64,000 nt of DNA. Source: Tateyamaria omphalii (GTDB lineage: Bacteria > Pseudomonadota > Alphaproteobacteria > Rhodobacterales > Rhodobacteraceae). Positions 9,832 through 18,389 of this stretch are shown here, piece by piece. The position numbers were made by a program, and so were the translations under genes. The notes under the pieces were generated by a model that made no database searches, was not told the origin of the DNA, and saw only the letters and a program-made list of their open reading frames with translations. The stretch is taken from assembly GCF_014651375.1 (NCBI RefSeq), contig NZ_BMWT01000002.1, positions 625,477 to 689,476 on the forward strand. Direction: 5' to 3'. Every line of letters starts with the position of its first letter. Position 1 is the first letter of the stretch.

Positions 9832-11471
9832 CGCTCCATCGCCGGAAGCCACCAATCATCCATCTCGGGACGCAGTTCATCCCCTAAAGGCGCCCCCTGA
9901 GCCAGCGTGATGCGGGTCCACAGGTCGGACTTTGGATCGAACTTTGTCGCACCAAAGAAACTGAGCTTGCACCGCAGCATATCAATGGGGCGACAGGTCG
10001 CAGCAATAAGATTGTCGCGGATTTCTGCGTAAGAATAGCGGTGTAGAAGGGCAACCCGATTGATGGCATGGGCGTGATCGGGATGTTGTTTCGTGAATTC
10101 CGACACCGGCACCGCGCCATTCGTGAGATCGGCATAAAGCTGTGCAACCCGGCGGGCGATATCCAAAGGGGTTTCCAACTCAGCCCCCGGCTCGGCAAAA
10201 CGATCGCCCAGTCGCGGTTCCAGCTTGGCCTCGCTCACATACCAGAACCGCCGACATTGATCGGCGTCCTCATAATCATGCGCAAGCGCCCAGCCCCATT
10301 TGGTTTCGATGGCCATCTTGAGTGCTTCGGTGTCCGCAAAAGGCACAATCAAAGGCCCGAACCGATCCCCCATATCTTGCGCCAGGTCATCCACATCTTC
10401 GGGGCAGATTTCGATCAGTATAGAGGCCAACAGTTCCTGCAGCGTTTCACTTTCATCTGCCGCCGCGTGCCACAGCGCTGCAAAGGGTCTGTTCGCGGGC
10501 ACGGTATCAAAATGGGGTAGAAAAGACGCCCAGTCGGACTCCAGCTGCCGCAGGATGTCGTTGTGATCCTCAGCCGGTACAATCCAATCCGCCAAATGGT
10601 GCTGTGCCCGCCGTGCCAGCGTTCTCAATCGCGCGCCCTGCGCTTCGGTCATCGTCTCGCGCGCCAACACACGAGCCAGAGCCGTTTCGCGGGCCTGCAT
10701 CCAATTGTGCAGCAGGACCGGGTGGTTGACCAGGAAAGGCGCCATGCCCAGCCCGGTCGCATTGCCAATGCCGATATGGCGCGCAAGGTCTGGATCAAGG
10801 GTGCCGCCGCCCACATGCTGCACCAGATCAAGCGTGAAGTGACGGATCAGGTACACAGTTAGCATCTCGGCAGCGAAGGGACCTTCAAGCCCGGGGCGAT
10901 CTGCAATCAGCGAGCGATCTGCAATCCCGAACTTGCCATTTCCATAAACCGCAGTCGTTCGCATCAGGTAACCGATGTCGCAAACCATCCTGAGGTCGGG
11001 CTGCGCCCCTGCCCGCAGGGCTGCAACGATTGCGTCCCACATGCGTACGGATTTGTTGGCACGGCTGAGCACGAGGTCACGCGGACTGAACCTGCCTGCC
11101 TCCTGCTTTGGGGCCTGCCCTGCAATGCGGGCAATGTCATCCGGTGACGCAACCCCGTCAAACAGGACAAAGGCGGCGTCCCATGCGGTTGCGATCACCC
11201 GGTCACTGCGTTGGTCTGCAGGCAGATCATTCGAAATCGCGACCAGTGAATAGGTGTGCCCACCCAGATCCACGGCGTAGGCGGCCTGACCATGGCCTTC
11301 CGCCGACATGACCCAATGAATGCGTCGGACCTTGGCCCGTTCCGTGCACAAGCGGCGGACAAGCACGCGCAAAAAGCTCAGCCGTGTGGGCATCATTTGT
11401 CCCATACGCGCAAGGCGCATCACCGTTTCCGGCGGGCGCAACGGCTCTGTGCTTGGGACATGATCCTTCAT
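9828..11471 (-). CDS. conserved hypothetical protein, 547 aa
   Basis: I do not recognise this protein. It appears cytoplasmic (no signal peptide, no membrane helix), is alpha-helix rich, and is notable for many Trp/His/Arg residues: VRRIHWVMSAEGHGQ near 48-62, a GNATGLGMAPFLVNHPVLLHNWMQARE stretch near the middle (residues after GNATGLGM contain HPVLLHNW), and a C-terminal RYSYAEIRDNLIAATCRPIDMLR. It is not a nucleotide-binding P-loop or Rossmann protein by eye. It shares an ATGA overlap with the DUF3726-like gene downstream and lies 88 bp downstream of an acyl-CoA dehydrogenase, so a role beside acyl-CoA or beta-keto acid catabolism is a context-based guess only. Confidence 0.75.
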   Translation of the reverse strand: MKDHVPSTEPLRPPETVMRLARMGQMMPTRLSFLRVLVRRLCTERAKVRRIHWVMSAEGHGQAAYAVDLGGHTYSLVAISNDLPADQRSDRVIATAWDAAFVLFDGVASPDDIARIAGQAPKQEAGRFSPRDLVLSRANKSVRMWDAIVAALRAGAQPDLRMVCDIGYLMRTTAVYGNGKFGIADRSLIADRPGLEGPFAAEMLTVYLIRHFTLDLVQHVGGGTLDPDLARHIGIGNATGLGMAPFLVNHPVLLHNWMQARETALARVLARETMTEAQGARLRTLARRAQHHLADWIVPAEDHNDILRQLESDWASFLPHFDTVPANRPFAALWHAAADESETLQELLASILIEICPEDVDDLAQDMGDRFGPLIVPFADTEALKMAIETKWGWALAHDYEDADQCRRFWYVSEAKLEPRLGDRFAEPGAELETPLDIARRVAQLYADLTNGAVPVSEFTKQHPDHAHAINRVALLHRYSYAEIRDNLIAATCRPIDMLRCKLSFFGATKFDPKSDLWTRITLAQGAPLGDELRPEMDDWWLPAMER

Positions 11472-11559
11472 GTCTTCACTAGGGCCAAGACTTGGCCTTG
11501 TGGCAAGTTATTTTGTGCAACTCGGCCTGTTCATGCAGACGACTGCACGACTTTGGCAA

Positions 11560-12795
11560 TCACATTGGCTGTTGCGTGTATTTCTTCAGCTCGGCGCGAG
11601 CCACCTGACGGCGGTGCACGGCATCAGGCCCGTCAGCAAGGCGCAACGTGCGTTGATGGGTCCATGCAATGGCCAGAGGCGTATCCTGACTGATCCCCTG
11701 CCCGCCATGCATTTGCACAGCCTCGTCAATGACCTTGAGCGAGACACGCGGGGCGATCACCTTGATCTGGCTGATCCATGGGGCCGCGGCACGCGCATCG
11801 CCCTGGTCCATCATCCACGCGGCCTTAAGGCACAAAAGCCGCGCCATCTCGATTTCCATCCGGCATTCGGCGATGATGTCATAGTTTGCACCGAGTTGCG
11901 CCAGCGGCTTGCCAAAGGCTTCTTTGGACAGCGACCGTTTGCACATCAACTCCAATGCCGCTTCGGCCTGCCCGATGGCCCGCATGCAGTGGTGGATGCG
12001 GCCCGGCCCAAGGCGACCTTGGGCAATCTCGAACCCCCGTCCTTCGCCCAGAAGGATGTTTTCGGCAGGCACGCGGACGTTCGTAAAGCGGATGTGCATG
12101 TGCCCGTGCGGTGCATCGTCATGGCCGTAAACCATCATCGGGCGCAACACCTCGATCCCGTCTGTCCCCGCGGGGACAACGATCATCGACTGGCGCTTGT
12201 GCTTAGGCAGGTCGTCACCACCCGTTTTCACCATGACGATGTAAACCTTGCAGCGCGGGTCCCCCGCACCGGAGGCCCAATATTTTTCGCCGTTCAGTAC
12301 GTAGTCGTCGCCATCACGCACGCAGGACATCGAAATGTTGGTGGCGTCTGACGAGGCCACATCGGGCTCCGTCATCAGATAGGCTGAGCGGATTTTCCCC
12401 TCGAGCAGAGGCGCCAGCCAGTCGGCTTTCATCTTGTCGGTGCCGTAGCGCTCGAATACCTCCATGTTTCCGGTGTCGGGGGCCGAGCAATTGAAGACCT
12501 CAGCTCCAAGAGGCGTCTTGCCCATCTCCTCGGCGAAATGGGCGTATTCCACGGTGGACAGGCCAAAGCCCTTGTCGCTGTCGGTCAGCCAGAAATTCCA
12601 AAGCCCCGCCGCTTTGGCCTTGGCCTTCAACCCTTCCAGAATTTCGGTCTGTCGATCCGTGTATTGCCACCGGTCGCCCTTGGCGACTTCACCGGCGTAT
12701 TCCTCTTCGAGCGGCATGATCTCGTCCCGGATCATGGTGGCCACCCGGTCCAGAAGGTCGCGATTCTCGGGGCGTAGCGTGAATGACATGTCCAT
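11560..12795 (-). CDS. acyl-CoA dehydrogenase family flavoenzyme
   Basis: 411 residues from ATG 12795, which has a strong GGAGGAG ribosome site 6-8 bases upstream; the longer frame to 12849 lacks family similarity. The three-domain ACAD fold is evident: an alpha N-terminal domain, the FAD/substrate segment MTEPDVASSDATNI with the following NGEKYWASGAG, and the C-terminal helical domain ending with the VDEAVQMHGGQGI-type signature (here IDEAVQMHGGQGISQDT). It oxidises an acyl-CoA alpha-beta bond, passing electrons to ETF. The long variant with MDMSFTLRPENRDLL resembles the ACAD10/11-like or bacterial medium-chain group; chain length is undetermined. Probably co-transcribed with the BKACE gene 87 bp upstream. 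Confidence 0.93.
   Translation of the reverse strand: MDMSFTLRPENRDLLDRVATMIRDEIMPLEEEYAGEVAKGDRWQYTDRQTEILEGLKAKAKAAGLWNFWLTDSDKGFGLSTVEYAHFAEEMGKTPLGAEVFNCSAPDTGNMEVFERYGTDKMKADWLAPLLEGKIRSAYLMTEPDVASSDATNISMSCVRDGDDYVLNGEKYWASGAGDPRCKVYIVMVKTGGDDLPKHKRQSMIVVPAGTDGIEVLRPMMVYGHDDAPHGHMHIRFTNVRVPAENILLGEGRGFEIAQGRLGPGRIHHCMRAIGQAEAALELMCKRSLSKEAFGKPLAQLGANYDIIAECRMEIEMARLLCLKAAWMMDQGDARAAAPWISQIKVIAPRVSLKVIDEAVQMHGGQGISQDTPLAIAWTHQRTLRLADGPDAVHRRQVARAELKKYTQQPM
12163..12178. repeat. 16-bp palindrome copy 1, inside the acyl-CoA dehydrogenase gene
   Basis: TGTCCCCGCGGGGACA, encoding VPAGTD in the minus-strand gene. Confidence 0.85.
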
Positions 12796-12881
12796 GATGA
12801 TCTCCTCCTGATTAGAGGCAGGGTGGCGGATCAACCGGACCGTGTCCACCGGGTCACCGACGTGACGCTAGGGCAATTTGA

Positions 12882-13712
12882 TCATGCGGCCCGCAAACCA
12901 AGGATTGCACGGGTCTGCGTTGGGGTCGCAACCGGGCGGTCATGCTCGGCGCAGACATCGACCAACCGCTCGACCAACGCCGCGTTCGAGGGTGCCAACG
13001 TGTGTTTGTCGAGACGCACATTATCCTCAAGCCCGGTGCGCGCATGCCCGCCAGCAGCCACCGCCCACTCGTTCAACACGATCTGGTTCGCCCCGATCCC
13101 CGCCGCGCACCACGGCGCATCTGGAAACAGGCGCTGAACGGTTTGCACATAGAAATCAAAGACATGCCGATCCGCAGGCATGGCATTCTTCACCCCCATC
13201 ACGAACTGGATGTAGGGTGTATCCTTGATCTTGCCCTTTGCATGCATCTCGGCTGCGATGAGGATGTGGCTCAAATCGAACGCCTCGATCTCGGGCTTTA
13301 CCTCATAGGTGATCATCTCGGCCGCAAGCCATTCGACAAGGTCCGGCGGATTCTCGTAAACCCGTGTCGGAAAATTGTTCGACCCCACGGATAGCGACGC
13401 CATGTCAGGGCGCAACGGCAGCATTCCGCCGCGCGCCTCACCTGCCCCGGACCGCCCTCCGGTAGACAATTGCACAATCATACCGGGGCAGTGCTTTTCC
13501 ACGCCCTCTTTCAACAGCGCGAACTTGTCAGGATCAGATGTTGTCGATCCATCATCATTCCGGACATGGGCGTGGCAGATGCTTGCCCCGGCCTCGAACG
13601 CGGCATGGGTGCTTTCGACCTGTTCCGGCACCGAGATCGGCACTGCAGGGTTGTCCGATTTCTGGGGGACCGAGCCGGTGATCGCGACACAGATAATGCA
13701 GGGGTCAGACAT
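12882..13712 (-). CDS. 3-keto-5-aminohexanoate cleavage-family (BKACE) beta-keto acid cleavage enzyme
   Basis: 276 residues. The zinc-binding HAH of BKACE enzymes is present (H47, H49 in CHAHVRNDDG), as is the glycine-rich GGRSGAGEARGG substrate/CoA loop near residue 83-95 and the TIM-barrel strands ending in HTLAPSNAALVERL. BKACE enzymes condense a beta-keto acid with acetyl-CoA to give acetoacetate and a new CoA thioester; known substrates include 3-keto-5-aminohexanoate and dehydrocarnitine, and this member cannot be assigned more finely. ATG 13712 gives the canonical MSDPCIICVAITGS start. Proximity to an acyl-CoA dehydrogenase fits a product acyl-CoA being oxidised next. Confidence 0.92.
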   Translation of the reverse strand: MSDPCIICVAITGSVPQKSDNPAVPISVPEQVESTHAAFEAGASICHAHVRNDDGSTTSDPDKFALLKEGVEKHCPGMIVQLSTGGRSGAGEARGGMLPLRPDMASLSVGSNNFPTRVYENPPDLVEWLAAEMITYEVKPEIEAFDLSHILIAAEMHAKGKIKDTPYIQFVMGVKNAMPADRHVFDFYVQTVQRLFPDAPWCAAGIGANQIVLNEWAVAAGGHARTGLEDNVRLDKHTLAPSNAALVERLVDVCAEHDRPVATPTQTRAILGLRAA

Positions 13713-13932
13713 AGGGCGCCTCGTTCTGAATACTTCGCAACATCGTCCCTGAAACCCGGCAAAACGTCCAGTGCACCTGCGCACGGAATCTGTGTGTCAA
13801 TTGCGGCCCAATCTGACGTCAGTAACTCACGCAGCACAGCAAATGCCTGATTATGCGACGGGATTTCAGTCCATTCCCGGCTTTTGTCCCGTTTTAGTTG
13901 CGACATTGCGTGGAATATGCAGGCTAAAGAGT

Positions 13933-15360
13933 ATGTCTGAAAGACCAACGTATTTCGACGAGATGTTTGGCCACGGCACGGCCGCACGTGCCCCCTATGC
14001 CGACTATTCCAAATGGTTCGCGGACGAAGACACCGCCCGCCTGCTCTCCAAATCAGAAGAAGCCGAAGCGCTGTTCCGATTGATCGGCGTGACCTTCAAC
14101 GTCTACGGCGATCCGGACGCAACCGAACGGCTGATCCCTTTCGATCTGGTGCCTCGCATCATCGCTGCCCGCGAATGGGCCAAGGTGGCCAAGGGGATCG
14201 AGCAACGCGTGCGCGCCCTCAACGCCTTTCTACACGATATCTACCACCGACAAGAGATCGTGCGCGCCGGCCGCCTGCCGGCCGAGATGATTGCACGCAA
14301 TGACGCCTTCCTGCCGGAGATGATCGGCGTCTCGCCCCCCGGCGACATCTATACCCATATCGTCGGCACCGATCTTGTACGCACCGGGGACGACGAGTTT
14401 TTCGTTTTGGAAGACAATGCGCGCACCCCATCGGGTGTGAGCTACATGCTCGAAAATCGCGAGACGATGCTGCACATGTTCCCCGAACTGTTCAGCAAGA
14501 TCAAAGTGCAGTCTGTCGGCCAGTACCCTCGGTCGCTGCGCAAATCGCTTTCGGCCTGCGCACCGGATGCCTGCAACGGTCGCCCCACTATTGCGGTGCT
14601 GACACCGGGCATTCACAACTCGGCCTATTACGAGCATGCCTTCCTCGCCGATCAGATGAGCGCCGAGTTGGTCGAAGGGCATGATCTGCGCGTCGTGGAC
14701 GGGCGTGTGGCGATGCGAACGACGCGGGGCTACAAGCCCATCGATGTGCTCTATCGCAGGGTGGACGATGAGTACCTTGACCCGCTGAACTTCAACCCGG
14801 ACAGCGTTTTGGGTGTGCCGGGGATCATGGATGTTTATCGAGCTGGCGGGATCACAATCGCAAACGCGCCCGGCACAGGGATCGCGGATGACAAAGCAAT
14901 CTACAGCTACATGCCGGACATCGTTGAATTCTACACCGGCGAAAAGGCGATCCTGCAAAATGTCCCAACGCATCGTTGCTCGGAACCGCAGGACCTCAAG
15001 TACGTGCTCGACAACCTCGCCGATCTGGTGGTGAAAGAGGTGCACGGCTCGGGCGGCTACGGAATGCTTGTGGGCCCTGCAGCATCGAAGAAAGAGATCG
15101 AAGATTTCCGCGCCAAGCTGGAGGCAGCGCCCGGCAACTACATTGCCCAACCCACGCTTGCGCTGTCTACGGTCCCTATCCTGACCGATGCGGGCCTTGC
15201 GCCGCGCCACGTGGATTTGCGCCCCTTCGTCCTTGTCTCACCTGACCGGATCGACATCACGCCCGGTGGCCTGACGCGCGTGGCCCTGACCGAAGGGTCG
15301 CTGGTCGTGAACTCGTCCCAGGGCGGCGGAACCAAAGACACTTGGGTGCTGGAGGAGTAG
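13933..15360 (+). CDS. circularly permuted type 2 ATP-grasp protein
   Basis: 475 residues starting MSERPTYFDEMFG, the usual opening of this family (upstream in-frame extension has no similarity). The ATP-binding core VVKEVHGSGGYGM lies near residues 364-376, out of the usual ATP-grasp order, as expected for the circularly permuted type. The C-terminus has DLRPFVLVSPDRI and the family ending GGGTKDTWVLEE. Such enzymes are predicted carboxylate-amine ligases making short peptide or peptide-like bonds; no substrate is known. It heads a four-gene operon with alpha-E, transglutaminase and Anbu, a combination repeatedly found in proteobacteria. Confidence 0.92.
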   Translation: MSERPTYFDEMFGHGTAARAPYADYSKWFADEDTARLLSKSEEAEALFRLIGVTFNVYGDPDATERLIPFDLVPRIIAAREWAKVAKGIEQRVRALNAFLHDIYHRQEIVRAGRLPAEMIARNDAFLPEMIGVSPPGDIYTHIVGTDLVRTGDDEFFVLEDNARTPSGVSYMLENRETMLHMFPELFSKIKVQSVGQYPRSLRKSLSACAPDACNGRPTIAVLTPGIHNSAYYEHAFLADQMSAELVEGHDLRVVDGRVAMRTTRGYKPIDVLYRRVDDEYLDPLNFNPDSVLGVPGIMDVYRAGGITIANAPGTGIADDKAIYSYMPDIVEFYTGEKAILQNVPTHRCSEPQDLKYVLDNLADLVVKEVHGSGGYGMLVGPAASKKEIEDFRAKLEAAPGNYIAQPTLALSTVPILTDAGLAPRHVDLRPFVLVSPDRIDITPGGLTRVALTEGSLVVNSSQGGGTKDTWVLEE

Positions 15361-15364
15361 CGCG

Positions 15365-16306
15365 ATGCTGGGCAAGACCGCAGGCGGGCTCTTTTGGATG
15401 TTCCGCTACCTTGAACGGGCCGAAAACACCGCGCGTATGATCGATGCGGGGCTGCGCATTTCCCTGACACGCTCAAGCGCGGCAGAAAGTGAATGGACGT
15501 CCATCCTGTCTTCGACCGGCCTTAGCCGCGCCTATGCGGATGTTCATGGCGCGCCCGATGGTCCAAAGGTCATCGATTTCCTACTGCGCGACCCGAACAA
15601 CCCCGGCTCGATCATGGCCGGAATCGAGGCCGCGCGCATGAATGCGCGTGTCGTCCGTACGGCGCTGACGCGCGAGGTGTGGGAGGCCGTAAACGAGTGC
15701 TACATGGTCCTTAAAAGGCTCTTGGCCCAACAGGTCGAAGACCGCGATCTGCCGCGTGTGCTGCAAGTGATCCGACAACGCAGCGCCTTCGTGCGCGGTG
15801 CGCTGCACGGTACGATGGTGCGCAACGACATCTACAACTTTGCGCGCATCGGTACTTTTTTCGAACGCGCAGACAACACGGCCCGAATTCTTGATCAGAA
15901 GTATTACATTCTTTTGCCCTCGGTCCGGCTGGTGGGCAGCCCATCGGACAATGTGCAGTGGGACACGATTCTGCGCGCCACGTCTACGACGCGGGCTTAC
16001 CAAACCCTGCACGATGGGGACGTGGACCCCAAAGCCATCGCCGAGTTCCTGATCCTCGACGGTCGCCTGCCGCGCAGCCTTGCCTTTTGCTATGGCAAGA
16101 TCGGCGACAACTTGGGCTACCTTGAGCAGGAATATGCAACCCGGCACACCTGCCACTCCCTCTCTGACGCGCTCTGCTCGAAATTCAAAGCGCACGACAT
16201 GAACGCCATCTTTGACTATGGTCTGCACGAATTCATCACGGACTTCCTGCGGGACAGCGCGGCATTGGGCCGTCAGATCGAGATTGATTACCGCTTTATT
16301 GAATGA
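15365..16306 (+). CDS. alpha-E domain-containing protein (DUF403)
   Basis: 313 residues, almost entirely alpha-helical, beginning MLGKTAGGLFWMFRYLERAENTARMID, the signature N-terminus of the alpha-E family; a second internal copy of the helix motif (FFERADNTARILDQKYY) falls in the middle of the protein. Start lies 4 bases after the ATP-grasp stop. Function unknown; the family almost always accompanies a circularly permuted ATP-grasp and a transglutaminase-like protein, and is thought to act as a partner of that ligase. Confidence 0.93.
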   Translation: MLGKTAGGLFWMFRYLERAENTARMIDAGLRISLTRSSAAESEWTSILSSTGLSRAYADVHGAPDGPKVIDFLLRDPNNPGSIMAGIEAARMNARVVRTALTREVWEAVNECYMVLKRLLAQQVEDRDLPRVLQVIRQRSAFVRGALHGTMVRNDIYNFARIGTFFERADNTARILDQKYYILLPSVRLVGSPSDNVQWDTILRATSTTRAYQTLHDGDVDPKAIAEFLILDGRLPRSLAFCYGKIGDNLGYLEQEYATRHTCHSLSDALCSKFKAHDMNAIFDYGLHEFITDFLRDSAALGRQIEIDYRFIE

Positions 16307-16310
16307 CCAC

Positions 16311-17111
16311 ATGCGCCTGAACGTTCTTCACAAAACTCACTACACCTATGACGCGCCTGTTCCATACGGGCTGCAGCAGGTTCGCCTGCGCCCCAAGTCA
16401 CGCCCCGGCCAATTGGTCGAAGACTGGCGTATTGATGTGACCGGCGGACAGGTCGAGGTGTCCTTCGAGGACGAACACGCCAATGCCGTTGATTTGGTCA
16501 GCTTTGCCCCCGGCCAGACCGAGATTGAGATCACCTGTGCCGGTATCGTCGACGTTGAAGACAAGGCTGGTGTCGTTGGGCCGCAAGGTGGTTACGTTCC
16601 CCTGTGGCTGTTTCGCCGCAGCACCGCACTGACCAAGCCGGGAGAACGTGTTCAGAGACTTGTGGACAGCACACCGGGAAATGGCGGTGATCTGGACCGA
16701 CTGCATGGCCTGTCCGCCCATGTTCTTGAACAGGTGCCCTATTCAACCGATCAGGCTTCCTCGGACCTAACGGCGGAAGACGTGATGGAGGCCGGTCACG
16801 GCGTATGCCAGGACCATGCCCATGTGTTCATCACGGCCGCCCGCATGCTCGGGTTTCCGGCACGGTATGTGTCGGGATACCTTATGATGGATGACCGGGT
16901 CGATCAGGACGCCAGCCATGCCTGGGCAGAAGCCCATGTCGAAGGCTTGGGTTGGGTGGGGTTCGACATCTCAAACGGTATCTCGCCCGACGCGCGTTAT
17001 GTACGTGTCGCCACGGGCCTCGACTATCGCGGGGCAGCCCCGATTTCCGGTTTACGCTATGGTAACGCAGGGGAAGATATGTCTGTGACCTTGCAGGTAC
17101 AGCAGCAATAG
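16311..17111 (+). CDS. transglutaminase-like cysteine protease family protein
   Basis: 266 residues. N-terminal beta domain (MRLNVLHKTHYTYDAPVPYG, the standard bacterial transglutaminase N-region) then the catalytic core with the expected triad: C166 in HGVCQDHAHVF, H203 in DASHAWAEAHV and D219 in GFDISNG. Start at 16311, 4 bases after the alpha-E stop. Family members hydrolyse or transfer peptide amide bonds; in this context it may act on the product of the ATP-grasp ligase (inference). No signal peptide, so a cytoplasmic location is expected. Confidence 0.93.
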   Translation: MRLNVLHKTHYTYDAPVPYGLQQVRLRPKSRPGQLVEDWRIDVTGGQVEVSFEDEHANAVDLVSFAPGQTEIEITCAGIVDVEDKAGVVGPQGGYVPLWLFRRSTALTKPGERVQRLVDSTPGNGGDLDRLHGLSAHVLEQVPYSTDQASSDLTAEDVMEAGHGVCQDHAHVFITAARMLGFPARYVSGYLMMDDRVDQDASHAWAEAHVEGLGWVGFDISNGISPDARYVRVATGLDYRGAAPISGLRYGNAGEDMSVTLQVQQQ

Positions 17112-17150
17112 CGCAGATTTGCCGCGACTCGGGGCGGGGACACACAAAAT

Positions 17151-17885
17151 ATGACCTATTGCGTAGGGATGCGGTTGGATGCCGGACTGATCTTTATGTC
17201 CGACACGCGCACCAATGCGGGCGTCGACAACATCTCGACCGTGAAGAAGATGCACACCTGGGAGGTGCCGGGGGAACGCGTGATCGTGATTATGACCGCC
17301 GGGAACCTCGCAACCACGCAATCGGTGATCTCGCTTCTGGATGAGCGGTCAAAAGCTCCCGAAGATCGCAGCCCCTCGATCCTTGAAGCACCATCGATGT
17401 TTCAGGTGGCCCGTGAGGTCGGGCGCACTCTGAAAGAGGTGATCGCATCCAATGCCACGACGGGCATGGAGGCCGATGGCGCGTTTGGCGCGACCATGAT
17501 CATTGGTGGGCAGATCAAAGGGTCGGACCCCCGCCTGTTCCTTGTCTATCCGGAGGGGAATTTTATCGAAGCGTCAGATGACACTCCGTTTTTCCAGATT
17601 GGGGAAGCCAAGTACGGCAAACCCATCATCGTGCGCGCGCATGATCCGGCGATGCGCTTCGAGGATGCGGTGAAGTTGCTGATGGTCAGTTTTGATTCGA
17701 CCATTAAGTCGAACCTGTCCGTGGGCCTGCCGCTTGATTACGTGACCTATGATCGAGACAGCCTGTCCATCACCCATGCCGAACGGATCGAAGCTGATGA
17801 CCCCTATTTCCAGACGGTATCGAATGGATGGGGGCAAGCATTGAAAGTGGCCTTCGATCAGTTGCCCGAATTTGCCTTCGAGTGA
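17151..17885 (+). CDS. Anbu, proteasome-related peptidase
   Basis: 244 residues. After removal of Met1 the N-terminus is TYCVGMRL, giving the catalytic Thr1 expected of Ntn hydrolases of the proteasome beta-subunit type, with SDTRTNAGVDNIST downstream as in Anbu (ancestral beta subunit). The fold then continues through FGATMIIGGQIKG and the C-terminal DQLPEFAFE. Anbu forms large open helical or ring-like assemblies; its physiological substrate is unknown. It is the last gene of the ATP-grasp/alpha-E/transglutaminase operon, 39 bp after the transglutaminase. A hairpin-rich stretch follows before the convergent tautomerase gene. Confidence 0.93.
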   Translation: MTYCVGMRLDAGLIFMSDTRTNAGVDNISTVKKMHTWEVPGERVIVIMTAGNLATTQSVISLLDERSKAPEDRSPSILEAPSMFQVAREVGRTLKEVIASNATTGMEADGAFGATMIIGGQIKGSDPRLFLVYPEGNFIEASDDTPFFQIGEAKYGKPIIVRAHDPAMRFEDAVKLLMVSFDSTIKSNLSVGLPLDYVTYDRDSLSITHAERIEADDPYFQTVSNGWGQALKVAFDQLPEFAFE

Positions 17886-17916
17886 TCCAGCGGACGCTGC
17901 GCGACAACATGTTTTA

Positions 17917-17952
17917 GGGGGCTCCGCCCCCGCCCTGCGGGCTCCCCCGCAG
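17917..17952. terminator. double GC hairpin between convergent genes
   Basis: Two adjacent inverted repeats: GGGGGC-TCC-GCCCCC at 17917-17931 and CTGCGGG/CCCGCAG at 17935-17952. They lie between the stops of anbu (17885) and the convergent tautomerase gene (17975). The pattern resembles the GC-rich palindromic element that often closes genes in Rhodobacterales, so it may be a terminator, a dispersed repeat or both. The T-run after it is short (GTATTT). Confidence 0.5.
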
Positions 17953-17974
17953 TATTTCCAGTCAGAAGAAACTT

Positions 17975-18367
17975 CTAGTGCATGTCCGGCGGCAAGTAGC
18001 TGCGGATCGAGCTGGTTTTGCGGCTGTGGTTTGGGTCGAGCTCTCGAAGCTCAAGCGACAGCATGAAAGGGTGATGCGCCATGTAATCTGCGGTGAAGGC
18101 CTTGGCCGCCTCAAAGACAGCATCTGTTGCCAGAGTTTTCTGCTCCTCAGTCCGCCCCTCAGCCAACCGGATCACGATATCGATGAAACCGTGTTTTGTA
18201 TCGCCGTCGGCGATCACGCTGTATTGTGCAGCATGCGCGCGCACCCGAATGCCCGCGGCGGGGAACACACCAGTCGCCGCCGCCGCATTTTTCAAAGCAA
18301 CGCAGAGGCCATGCATGTCCAACTGATCTTCGAGATTGGCAGAATAGTCGATCACGATATGAGGCAT
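17975..18367 (-). CDS. 5-carboxymethyl-2-hydroxymuconate delta-isomerase family tautomerase
   Basis: 130 residues starting MPHIVIDYSANLED; after Met removal Pro1 is the catalytic base of the tautomerase superfamily. The rest (GLCVALKNAAAATGVFPAAGIRVRAH, then HGFIDIVIRLAEGR and SLELRELDP) matches the CHMI/HpaF family, whose classical reaction is isomerisation in homoprotocatechuate degradation. No other hpa gene is nearby, so the substrate here is uncertain. It lies 22 bp downstream of cobQ on the same strand and may be co-transcribed. Confidence 0.85.
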   Translation of the reverse strand: MPHIVIDYSANLEDQLDMHGLCVALKNAAAATGVFPAAGIRVRAHAAQYSVIADGDTKHGFIDIVIRLAEGRTEEQKTLATDAVFEAAKAFTADYMAHHPFMLSLELRELDPNHSRKTSSIRSYLPPDMH

Positions 18368-18389
18368 GTGCCAACTCTGTGCCTGCGCC

